Below are positions 28,701 to 37,914 of a DNA stretch of 64,000 nt, in pieces; within the stretch, counting starts at the first letter, position 1, and each line of letters starts with the position of its first letter. The position numbers and the translations under genes were made by a program. The notes under the pieces were generated by a model, which was not told the origin of the DNA, ran no database searches, and saw only the letters and a list, made by a program, of their open reading frames with translations. Origin of the DNA: Sva-07 sp963747375 (GTDB lineage: Bacteria > Actinomycetota > Acidimicrobiia > Acidimicrobiales > Ilumatobacteraceae); NCBI GenBank assembly GCA_963747375.1, contig CAVVFL010000016.1, forward strand, positions 116,806 to 180,805, given 5' to 3'.

Positions 28701-29580
28701 GTTTCGCGCCGTCGGGTGCGAGATCGGACGCCAGTAGGCAGATGTCGGTCTCGGCCGCTGCTGACGCGACGGCCGTGGTGATCTCGCTCAACGCTCGTGC
28801 CGTGCTCTCGGGCCCGTGGGCCGACAGGTATCCGTCGACACCCATGATGTGCAGGAAACCGATGGCCACCCGACGATGCTCCGACTCCAGGTCGCCGGCC
28901 TCGACGCGGCGACGTACTGCCGCAGGGACCAGCGTCGTACGGTCGATGTCGGGTGTGGTCATGCGGTGGTCGGCCCCGTCGGCGGGGTCGGGCTCGCGTC
29001 GCAGGAGCACACCGGGGCCGACCGGTCGGCCGGTGTACGAAGCGGGAAGCTGCCGGGCGGTGGCCGGACTCACCACCACCTCACCGGCCGACGCGGCGCC
29101 CTCGATGTCGGTGACCATGGTCGCGTCGGGTCCGATGACCAGCAGTTCACGCTGCTGATCGCCGGCCAGCACCAGGTGGAAGCGACCGGAGTGCACACCC
29201 TGGGAGATGCGCAGCGTCACGCGCCCCTTGCCGGTCTCGATCGGTCCGCGAGCCTTCAGCGCTGCTCTCATCCGAAACGCAGCTCGAGACGCTCGAACTG
29301 CGTGGCCCGGACCTTCGAACGCGAGGAACAGCGCGTCACCTCCGTACTTGAGGAGGTCGCCGCCTTCGTCGCGTGACTCGCTGAGCAGATCCGTGAAGGT
29401 GCCGAGCAGGATGTCGGTCAGTTCCTCGGCGCCCGCTTTACCCTGTTCGGCCAGCTTCTCGGACAGCTTGGTGAACCCGGACACGTCGGCGAAGACCACG
29501 GAACCGTCCAGGACCCAGGTGGATCGTTGCGGGTCGGTGACCAGCGACGGCACATAGGGTTCGAGCAGCGAGTCGGACAC
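25774..29580 (-). CDS. Class III nucleotidyl cyclase - AAA/STAND ATPase - TPR protein (soluble adenylyl cyclase-like)
   Basis: An intact 1,268-residue protein from GTG 29580. Two cyclase domains come first. Domain 1 (about 25-195) keeps the metal aspartates Asp32 (FADVSGFT) and Asp82 (KYGGDALF), but its transition-state Asn/Arg positions are lost. Domain 2 (about 235-395) has lost the metal aspartates (FLHIMGVD) but keeps Asn357 and Arg361 (GDAVNLSARL). One composite active site is therefore predicted. An ATPase domain follows with Walker A GPPGIGKS (453-460) and LLILEDATWMDD, then a long TPR region (about 800-1250). The order cyclase-cyclase-ATPase-TPR is that of animal soluble adenylyl cyclase. 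Probably makes cAMP in response to an unknown ligand. Confidence 0.88.
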   Translation of the reverse strand: MSDSLLEPYVPSLVTDPQRSTWVLDGSVVFADVSGFTKLSEKLAEQGKAGAEELTDILLGTFTDLLSESRDEGGDLLKYGGDALFLAFEGPGHAVRASRAAFRMRAALKARGPIETGKGRVTLRISQGVHSGRFHLVLAGDQQRELLVIGPDATMVTDIEGAASAGEVVVSPATARQLPASYTGRPVGPGVLLRREPDPADGADHRMTTPDIDRTTLVPAAVRRRVEAGDLESEHRRVAIGFLHIMGVDGYLSAHGPESTARALSEITTAVASAAAETDICLLASDLAPDGAKLIITAGTPEGVEDVEGRLLLALRTVFDRDLPLPIRAGAHSGHVFASNVGAPWRHVFTVIGDAVNLSARLMGKAEAGQVVASQALLDNSTTSFVTQRLEPFMVKGKRQPQHASVVGDRIMEQARTERLRTPFVGREDELRVLADALSEANKGRGSVVELLGPPGIGKSRLLDELIERAGDVPSVRITCEPFQADRPFYVARLLLRRILGIAFDADRETAGRELVERVGAVAPEQTPWIPLLATVIDATADETPEVLALDPAFRSQVLHEVAADFFEAVLRSPGLLILEDATWMDDASAQMLARVMRDVADRPWLVCTTLRESERGLARELGFDSTRIEIMPLPGQLAGQLAAELTEESGVSMRDLERLCDRAGGNPLYLVELLRAVLDAGPQEELPDRLEDIVAARIDRLPRPDRTVLRVGAVLGDRFDRRLLTATLGQNMPYPVDQAADRLAGYLEADGMDLVFEHGLVREVAYELLPFSRRRDLHQRAANALSALPGRPDDDRLSLIAHHRDLAGERLLAWEALRRAGERAARKFAHHEAASLYERAIENARRIDVVPPEDLADVAERLGDSAEVAANFDLATRGYRLARKLLAPDDIRQVDLLRKEGMVREKEGRYEAALRWLRRGLSDVRDDGQDDQDGTIGDFVGLRAELEVSYAGVRFRQGKLRNCVRWCESAISDAERSETRKTLAHALYLIEGALTDLGDARAASYEGRSVAIYRELGDHLGMGHALLNMGVNAVHRGELDDAVDLYEQARDALRTAGHVIGLAHVSLNLGEVLADQGRLDEAESFLKDARRAASASQYRMINAAAQSALGRVEVRRRRFDEGLQLLAEAKETFEQMGANSWTAETAARFAEGLELAGRHDEALVAADAALAIGSEAATGGITPLLERTRGRALSHMGRLQDARSALERSAERATADGADLELALTLNELARLPDTDPEDASIIAARAEEIAARMGVLLDVVSPRSQT

Positions 29581-29636
29581 AAGTCACATCCTCGCACCCA
29601 TTTACGTCACCTGAGGTGTCCGTTAGTGTTCGGGCC

Positions 29637-29665
29637 TTATCGGCAAGGGTGGGCGAGGTCATGAG
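29637..29665 (-). promoter_or_regulatory. Possible sigma-28-like promoter for the cyclase gene
   Basis: On the minus strand CTCATG, 15 bases, GCCGATAA. The -10-like box is about 57 bases from the GTG start at 29580. It has the same spacing as the element before the lipoprotein (11655-11682). The -35-like box overlaps the divergent gene's start codon, which weakens the call. Confidence 0.3.
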
Positions 29666-32600
29666 TAAAGGTTTTCTCAAGTCAGTAGGTCTGGCCGCTG
29701 TACTGGTCGCGACGAGCGTCGTCGCGACCGGTTCCGGAGTCGAGGGGGCTGACGGCACTCCTGACTCCCAACGCCTCCAGGCGTGCTACGAGTTCGGCCC
29801 GGACGGAACAGCACAGAGCTTCCGCTTCGGCATCCTCCCCGCCGATGGCTTCGAGAACGGCACCAAGGGCAACATCAAGCCCGCGAGCGCCGGGCTTCCG
29901 TTCCCCGACGGTGGGCCGGACTATGCATCCCAGGCCGAGCTGATCACCGAGACGCAGGTCGGCACGATCTACTGGTCGCGCACGTACACGGGGATCTCTG
30001 GCGTCGTCGAGTGGACGAACCGCGGCGACACCGTCGCCGCCAATCTCGACGATCCGGGCTCGAACCCGACCGTTTGCCCGCCGCTGTTGACCGCCGGTGA
30101 CGTCGAGGCACCTGAGTCGGTCGATGGCGCTCGCGGCGTCCGTGTCGACGACATCCCGTTCGGTGAGTTGCCTGCCGATCTGCTCTTCGGTTCGCCGGTC
30201 GTGGGCGACCCGCTCCGTCTGGTCGGCCAGTCGCGTCTGATCGGCCCGGCCCGTTTGATCGGCCAGTCGCGCCTGATCGGCCAGTCCCGCCTGATCGGTA
30301 CGCAGGCACAGCTGATCGGCCAGTCGCGTCTGATCGGTCAGTCCCGCTTGATCGGCCAGTCCCGTCTGATCGGTCAGTCCCGCTTGATCGGCCAGTCCCG
30401 TCTGATCGGTCAGTCCCGCTTGATCGGCCAGTCGCGTCTGATCGGCGTCGGCGAGGTGCCGCTGTCGTATCTCCAGCCGCCGATCGGTTTCACCTGGGAC
30501 GAGGTGCTCGCCGGCACGCCGTGGTCCGGTCTGCCGATCGGGGACGTGAACTTCGGCGACGTGATCGACGAATGCCTGAAGCAGCCGATCGGGTACCCGT
30601 CGCTTCAACCGCTGTGCGATTCGTCGATCCTCGACATCGATCCCGACGGTGTGTTCCTGCAGGACGTGAGCCTGCTCTCGCTGCTCTTCGGCGACACGCG
30701 ACTCAGCGACATCCGACTGCCCGACGGGCAGACGTGGTGTGACGTCACCGAGGAGACCGACCTCGATCCGAACGTGCCCGGCGTGGGTTACTGCGACTGG
30801 GAGCTGGCGAACCCGTTCCTGCTCGATCTCGCCGGGTTCGATCTCGGAGGCGTGGAGTGGGACCGCATTGCTGTCGCTGATGTGAAGTTCGCGCCCGACT
30901 CGTACCTCGGCGCGCTCCTCGACGACCCGGCGACACCCGGTGTCGATCCGATCATCGATCTCGACGGCATCGAGTCGGTGCAGGACTACATCGGGCTCCT
31001 CCTCGACCCCAAGGCGTTCCCGTGGTCGCAACTCGACGTGCTCGGGCGTTTTCCCGAGGTGGAGAACTACGCGTTCGGTGACGCAGCGGACATCACAACC
31101 ACATGGTCGACCAACGGACGCTTCGATCAGACGACGGTCACGGTCCAGACGCCGGAGGGTTTCGTCTACGTCCCGAACTCGGCGACGGTGACGATTGGGG
31201 CTGCGCCTGCCGTCTCCACGGGCGCGCCGGTCCAGACCGGCTCCGCGCTCGTCTTCACGGGCGACTACTCCGACCTCGGCACCACGACGACGTTCTCGAT
31301 GCAGGTGCGTCCGGACGGCATCGTCGAAGCGGGCCGACTGCCTGCGATTGGTGCGATCACGGTTGCGGCGAACGGCATCGCGCAGGATCCGAACTCCTTC
31401 TCGATTGCTGTCACCGACCCGTGGGCGGACCCGACAGATCCGTCGGGGCTCGACGCGTCACCCGATCTCGAGTCCGACACACTGTACGTTTCCGCGCTCG
31501 CGGGCGGCGCTGACCAACGCGTGCTCGACGAGTACGAGGTGAAGTTGGACCCCGCCGTGTACCCGCCGGGCAGTCACGTCTCCGTCTCCGTCTCCGGGCT
31601 GCAGGCCGACGCCGATCTCAGCCTGTTCGCGGACGTACCTTCCGGACCTCCCTCGACGGGTCAGTACGCGTCTGATCGGACCGGCTCGTCTCATCGGCCA
31701 GTCGCGGTCTCATCGGCCAATCGCGACTGATCGGTCAATCGCGTCTGATCGCCGACGGGGTCGTCGACGGGGTCGAGCAGACCGGCGACAGCCCGCAACC
31801 CGAAGCACTCGAGGACGTCGTCAACACCTCCGCGTACGGTCCCCTCGTCGCGATCTCCAACAACCGCGGTGTCGAGCCTGAAGTGACCGAGGCGATCGTC
31901 GGTCCGGCCACGAACTTCCAACCGGTGGTGGCCGGCTACAACGGCGCCGGGACGCGCTATCTGATCCACGTACGAGCGTCTGCCGCACCGAACCCGGAGG
32001 TGTGCGGCGTCCCCGACCTTGCCGCCAAGATGACCATCGACGGGCATTTGACGCAAGCGACGACGTCGTTGATCATCACGAGCTCATTGGGTCCGGCGAT
32101 CAGCAACCTCACGGCCCTCGCAGCCGACCCGAAGGTGAACGGCCGGATCGTCACCGTCACACCGGAGCCGGGGGTGGACTGGAACACGGACAGCCCGTGT
32201 TCGTCCCTCTTCGCCAACGCAGTCGTTTCCGATGTCGCCGCGTACGTTGCCGACGCGGCAGCCACGATCGGTGGAATGGGCGGCGAGCTCGAGAACGTCG
32301 TGCTCATCGGTTCGGACGACGTCCTCCCGCATGCTCGCATCGGCGAGACGCAGCAGCTCGGCAAGGAGTACACCTACGCCGCCGAGGTGGGTGGCAGCAA
32401 TGCCACGACCGCCGCAATGCTGGCCAACAACTTCTTCTCCGACGCGCCATATGCCGACCTCGACCCGATCCTGTTGGCCGGCAAGTCGGTGTTCGTCGAG
32501 GATCTCGGACTGGGACGCCTGGTCGAGACGAAGGATCAGATCGAGGCGCAGATTGCACAATTCATCGGAACCGCAGGGGTATTGAAGCTCGACACGGCGC

Positions 32601-35572
32601 TGGTCACCGGGTACGACTTCTTGACCGACCAGGCGAACGAGCTCGCCACGACGCTCGGCACCATCGCAACCACGACGACCCAGATCGGCGAGACCTTCAC
32701 ATCTCAGAACCTGACGGATGCTCTCCTCGCAGGTCCTGACGTGGTGTCGGTGAACGCTCATGCCGACCATTCCAGGACGTTGTCGGCAGTCGGCAACAAT
32801 CTCGCCGCCGATCCGACCACACCGCCGGCCGACGCCGAGTCACTCGACGTCGCCAAGAACGAGCTCCCGGCGCCCGTCGATGGCTCGCTCTGGTTCACCG
32901 TCGGATGCCATGCAGGTTTCAACGTGCCGAACCGCACCGGGCAGCCGGGCGCCCCGGCCCGTCCGGGTGACTGGCCGGAGTACAGCACCAAGGCGGCGGT
33001 GTACATCGCCAACACCGGCTACGGATATGGCGACGACACCGAGGTCGGCTACTCCGAGCGGCTCTTCAACTCCTTCGGCGAGATCCTCGCCAAGGGTGGC
33101 ATCACCGCAGGTGACGCGTGGACGCAAGCCAAGCGCGAGTACGCCAGCCGGTTGTCGAACTTCGACGCCTATGACTACAAGGTGCTCCAGCAGGGGGTCC
33201 TGTACGGATTGCCGATGTACGACGCACCTGCCTCCTCACTCCGGGGCGTGCAGGGTGTGGCGAGCCTCGCTGCGCAGACCAACACAGCTGGTCCGGCGAT
33301 CGAGCCTGGCGTCATCGGACTCGACTCGCGCACCGGACTCCAGAGTCGCCCGGTTGATGTCACGTACTCGTGGAACGATGCCCCGTTGACGACCGAGGCA
33401 TTCGGCAACGTGGCCGGCGATGTCGAGATCAAGGACGGCTACCCGATCGTCCCGAGAACCAGCGTCGATGTCACCAGCCCGACACCGCTCAGCGAGGTCG
33501 CCCGAGGGGCGATCATCGAATCGCTCGAGTCTCGAGTACCAGTCGCCACCCCGTCGGCGGAATATGCGCGAGTGGCGGTCGGCGTGGCCGGCGCGGAGAG
33601 CGACATCGAGTCGAGCACGGCCGTCTTCCCGACGGCGTTCCAGGCGATCACGTCGATGGTCAGCGGCGACGCGCCCACCGACCAGCTCGTGCTCTTCCCC
33701 GGGCAGTATCGCGGTGACACCGGCGAGTTCACCCTGCTCGACAAGGTCTCCGCGACCGTCTACTACGCCCAGGTGCAGGGCGCAGGGGCGTCTGCGGAAA
33801 TCGTCGACACCGTCAAGCCGGAGATCGTCTCGAGTTCGGCGGACAGCATTCCCGGTGCGATCCTGTTCAAGGTGGTGGCCACCGACGACGCCGACATCGC
33901 CCGAGTGGTCGTGCAGTACCTCGATGCCGGGGTCTGGCGGAAGGTGGAGCTGTCGAAGTCGGTCCTCAACGGCCGCGAATTCGTCGGACAACTCACGAAT
34001 CCGGCGCCTGGCGCCGGTCGCTACTTCATCCAGGTCCTCGACACCGGTGGCAACGTGGCCATCAGCTCGTTCAAGGGCAACTACTACCTGGTCGGCACGG
34101 GTCTGCCAGACGCCGTCGTCGTGGCGACGACGGCGACCGTCCCGGTCCGAGGTCTGACGCAAGACGAGTGGTCGAACGTGCCGGTCAACGTACAGGTCGT
34201 CGGGACCACTGCCGGTGATGGATGGGTCCCGACCGTCGAACAGCTCGTGACAGCAGCGACTGATACGACAGAGGCGGTGTACGGCCCGCCGGTGACCGCG
34301 GTCGTTCCGGTCAACGGCGTGGTCCCGCTCGCCGCAGACGGCGTGTTCCGCGTGACGTTCACCAAGGATCTCGGCAACGGTCTCGATGCCGTGCTGACGC
34401 GGATCGTCAAGATCGACCGCACGGCGCCGACGGTCACCTTCGACCCGGACGTCGAGGTCCTGTTCCCCGGTGACGTGCCCGACGGCGCACTACCATCTTG
34501 CGGCAACGATGCTCCGGCATCAGGCGCAGTGGAATCATCGGGTTGTGCCTCGGTGGCCGAAGTTGCGGCAGTTGGTCTCCCGACGGTGCCAGGCGCGACG
34601 GTGGCGACGGCGACCGATGTCGCCGGGAACGAGAGCGATCCGGTCGAGCAGACGATCGTTCGTGTATCGGGAGATGGCTTCACGGGCGACTGGTTCAACG
34701 GCACCGGCGGCACGCCGTCGATTTCTCTGGAACAGAGCGGCGCCCTCGCCGGCACGCTCGACATCACCGTGACCCGAGACGGCGTGGAGTCGGCCTACGA
34801 CGGTCCGATCGTCAATGACGGCGAGTACGAGGTCGTCATCATCAAGATCGGCGGCGTCGAGGTCGCACGGTTCGAGGTGAAGATCGACTCGCAGGCGCCG
34901 ACGATCAGCCGTCCGACCGGACTCAAGGACGTGTACACGGTGGGCGACCCCGTGCCGAGTCTGACGTGCGTGGCGAGCGATGACCTGTCCGGCCTGTTGC
35001 CGAACTCGTGCACGGTGGTCACCGGTGTCGACACGAGTTCGGTGACGACGCTCGGACAACCGCGCGTCGTCGTGATCACGGCAACCGACGTTGCGGGCAA
35101 CACGGCAACGGCAGAGTTCCCGTACACCGTCGTCGCTCCACCGCCGCCGCCGTCCTGCGACCCTGCCGGCGATGCGCCGGCCGGGTACGCCTTTGGTGAC
35201 GTCGTCGGCTGCAGCGCGACGCGCAATCTCGACGGTACGGCCTCGATCACGCTGCGCCTTGCCGGGCCGATCCCGGCCTCTGCCACACCGCAGTACCGTC
35301 TTCTGCTGTCGGCCTCGCCGACCGCCGTGGGGACGCAAGTGAAGTGGAGCAACGGGTCCTCGAAGGACAAGGCCGTGAAGAGCGTGACCGTGGCGTCTGA
35401 TCGCAAGAGTCTGACGTTCGTGATCACGCTGGCGTCGGTCGGGGTGTCGGCGACCCAGACCCTGTACTGGTCGGCCGAGATCCAGGACGGAGCACCGGCC
35501 AAACAGAACGCCGGCTTCCTCGACTACGCACCGAACGTCGGTTTGCCACGGCTCACGTTGCCTCCCCGCTGA
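29661..35572 (+). CDS. Giant secreted protein with RLIGQS hexapeptide arrays, probable clan CD peptidase domain and Ig-like repeats; two frameshifts
   Basis: Starts ATG 29661 after AGG; signal peptide MSKGFLKSVGLAAVLVATSV followed by a small-residue cleavage region. Then an N-terminal domain, a 13-unit RLIGQS array (30216-30446), a domain of about 400 residues and a second 5-unit array (31669-31750). Two +1 shifts lie between about 31640 and 31710, and a long second part follows. This holds VVSVNAHADHS (His codon 32759) and LWFTVGCHAGF (Cys codon 32906), the spacing and hydrophobic strands expected of a gingipain/caspase-type His-Cys dyad. After it come Ig-like segments ending in TATDVAGN and a C-terminal beta domain. 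About 1,970 residues when joined. No sorting signal or anchor is visible at the C-terminus. Confidence 0.8.
30216..30446 (+). repeat. RLIGQS-coding tandem array, 13 units of 18 bases
   Basis: In-frame units RLVGQS, RLIGPA, RLIGQS (twice), RLIGT, a QA insertion, LIGQS, then RLIGQS (six times) and RLIGVG. Units 7-12 alternate codons (CGT CTG / CGC TTG; GGT / GGC) in a 36-base higher-order repeat present three times almost unchanged, a sign of recent expansion. Confidence 0.9.
31669..31750 (+). repeat. Second RLIGQS-coding array, about 5 units
   Basis: RLIGPA, RLIGQS, RLIGQS, RLIGQS, RLIAD, in the same order as the start of the first array, but with more diverged codons (CTC ATC, CGA CTG). One extra G after the second unit (GTCGCGG) breaks the frame inside the array. 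Confidence 0.8.
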
Positions 35573-35656
35573 CCTTGGAACGCTGGAGGGCTCGTCGCTC
35601 GCGGCGTACCGATCGGGCGGTGTGAGGCGCGCCGTCGGCGAACTACCGTGCAGACC

Positions 35657-36795
35657 ATGACGGACACGATCAGGTACGGGATCATCGGCAGCGGGATGAT
35701 GGGTGGCGAGCACATCCTCGACCTCAACCACATCGAGGGGGCCGAAGTCGTGGCGCTCGCCGACCCGGTTGCCAAGAGCATCGACTGGGGACTCGGGCTG
35801 TGTCGAGGCCGGCCCGGGTGGAGCGGAGGCCAAGGCCCGCGTCGCCACGTACGGCCAGCCACGTCGATCTGCTCGCCGACCCGAACGTCGATGCGGTGGT
35901 CATCACCACGCCGAACTTCACGCACGCCTCGGTGCTCGCCGACGCACTCGCCAGCGACAAGCACGTGCTCATCGAGAAGCCGCTGTGCACCACCGTCGAG
36001 GACTGCATGAACGTGGTCGAGGCGGCCGAGGGTCGCGATGCGATCACGTGGATGGGATTGCAGTACCGATTCATGCCGACGCCCGCGGCGATGCTCGAGC
36101 AACTCGCCACCGGCGTGTGCGGCACCACCCACATGGTGTCGATCCGAGAACACCGCTACCCATTCCTCGGCAAGGTCGGCGACTGGAACCGGTTCACCCG
36201 CAACACCGGAGGCACCCTGGTGGAGAAGTGCTGTCACTTCTTCGACCTGATGCACCTGGTCGCAGGCGCACACCCGGTTCGGGTGATGGCGAGCGGCGGC
36301 CAGGACGTCAACCACCTCGACGAGTACTACGAGGTCGATGGTCGCATGGAGCGCTCCGACATTCTCGACAACGCATTCGTGATCGTCGAGTTCGCCAACG
36401 GTGTGCGGGGCATGCTCGACCTGTGCATGTTCGCGGAAGGCGGCCGATACGAGCAGGAGATCACGATCACCGGCGACGTGGCCAAGCTCGAAGCGACCGT
36501 TCCCGGTGACACGGTGTGGGTCGGTGAACGTGCCAAATCGGACCGCCACGGACACAACATCGGACACGGCGTGCGCCAGGTGCCGGCGCCGATGGATCCC
36601 CGCGTGCCGTACCCCGACTTCCACCAGGGGGCCAGCTACATGGAGCACCTCCATCTGCTCGACGCGATCCGAGCCGGTCGGCCGGCGTCCGTCACGCTCA
36701 CCGAAGGCATGTGGGCGGTGGCGACCGGCGCCGCCGCGCATCGCTCGATCGACGAACGCCGGCCGGTCGAGCTCAGCGAGTTCGGCCTCAGCTGA
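35657..36795 (+). CDS. Gfo/Idh/MocA-family oxidoreductase, two frameshifts
   Basis: NAD(P)-dependent sugar or inositol-type dehydrogenase, about 378 residues. The N-terminal Rossmann motif is YGIIGSGMMGGEH. After KSIDWGLGL the frame breaks near 35795 and resumes as EAGPGGAEAKARVATY. It breaks again near 35855 and resumes as SHVDLLADPNVDAVVITTPN. The lysine motif EKPLCTT (EKP) is intact, and the substrate-side domain has NRFTRNTGGTLVEKCCHFFDLMHLV, read here as NRFTRNTGGTLVEK and CCHFFDLMHLV. Both breaks are +1. The neighbours, a G1P-dehydrogenase-like protein and a PIG-L deacetylase, suggest polyol or sugar metabolism. Confidence 0.82.
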
Positions 36796-36838
36796 CGTCG
36801 ATCCCGCCACCGCCATTGCGGGCGAGGGCGCCAGGGCG

Positions 36839-37879
36839 TCATGTACGGGGCAGTGTGAGGGTGAAGTCGAAGGCTGCGTGGGCGTCCGATGCAGTGAGAT
36901 CACGCAGGTCGGCGACGCCGACATCGAGGCCCTCGTGGTGCGAGTAGGCGCGCAGGCCGACGAGGTTGTCGACGAACTGGGCGCGGGTGATGCCGAGATC
37001 GTCGGGGTGTGCCCGCACGCCGGCACTCGACACGATGCGATGAGCGAAGTCGGGGTCGTTGTGCTGCACATGGGCGAGCGCGACCACGGCGAACGAGATC
37101 AACTCACCGTGGACATGATGGACACCGGTCGCATGCTCGTACGCATAGGCCCAGAAGTGCTCGGACCCCTCTTCGAAGCGGCTGTGGCCGAGCGCGGCGC
37201 AGGCGGCGCCGACCCGCCGGTAGGCATCGGCCAGGAAGCGGATCCCGTCCGGCGTCACCGCGGCGATGTCGTCGAGGGCGACGTCGAGTTCGTGCAGAAG
37301 TGTTGCGCCGAGCGCCGCTGCCGGCTCGTTCCACGCGACGCCCTCGCCGACGGCGACCGCCGCCCGCCAGTCGTGCAGGCCGGTGTGGCACGACAACACG
37401 TCGCCGACACCGGCCCGGTTGAGGCGATCCGGAGCGCTGCGGATCAGGTCGATGTCGAGCACCACCTCCTCGGGCTCGATCGACCCGACGTAGCGGACAT
37501 GTCCGTCGGAACGGACCCCGATGGCGTCGGTGAAGCCGGCGTCGACCGATGTGATCGTGGGGATCTGGACCAACGGGAGCCCACGCTTCCAGGCGAGGTA
37601 CTTGGCGGTGTCGAGAGCGGTGCCGCCACCGAATCCGACCACGATCTCGGCGCCATCGTCGGCGGTGGCCTCGACGTCGCGATCGAGCTTGGCCAACTCC
37701 ATCCGGTGCGCCATCACCACGCTGGTTGGCTCGGGCACACGATCGGCGATCGACGACCAGGGCGGATCGTTGACGGCGATGAGATACGAGCCGAGGCCGG
37801 TGAGCGTGTCGACGGCCGTTCGCTCGACGCATTCGAACGGGTGACCCAGCAGGTCCGCACGGTCGAGGTCGTCGGGCAT
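36839..37879 (-). CDS. sn-Glycerol-1-phosphate dehydrogenase-like (AraM/EgsA) protein
   Basis: Iron/zinc-type dehydrogenase of about 346 residues. It shows the nucleotide loop VGFGGGTALDTAKYLA, the family-specific IPTITSVDAGFTDAIGVR, and metal-ligand regions AGVGDVLSCHTGLHDW and HHVHGELISF. The nearest characterised groups are archaeal G1P dehydrogenase and Bacillus AraM, which reduce dihydroxyacetone phosphate to sn-glycerol-1-phosphate. ATG at 37879 is chosen because the longer start at 37930 would overlap the divergent gene. The Gfo/Idh gene converges from the left. Substrate not proven; other 3-deoxy-sugar or polyol dehydrogenases are possible. Confidence 0.78.
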   Translation of the reverse strand: MPDDLDRADLLGHPFECVERTAVDTLTGLGSYLIAVNDPPWSSIADRVPEPTSVVMAHRMELAKLDRDVEATADDGAEIVVGFGGGTALDTAKYLAWKRGLPLVQIPTITSVDAGFTDAIGVRSDGHVRYVGSIEPEEVVLDIDLIRSAPDRLNRAGVGDVLSCHTGLHDWRAAVAVGEGVAWNEPAAALGATLLHELDVALDDIAAVTPDGIRFLADAYRRVGAACAALGHSRFEEGSEHFWAYAYEHATGVHHVHGELISFAVVALAHVQHNDPDFAHRIVSSAGVRAHPDDLGITRAQFVDNLVGLRAYSHHEGLDVGVADLRDLTASDAHAAFDFTLTLPRT

Positions 37880-37914
37880 CTCGCCATGTTCGCACCCCGT
37901 GTACGGTTCGGCCC

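Noticed and set aside
30216..30446. Regular 36-base repeats as a CRISPR array
   Set aside because: There are no unique spacers, the repeats are contiguous, keep the reading frame and encode RLIGQS inside a longer protein; no cas genes are near.
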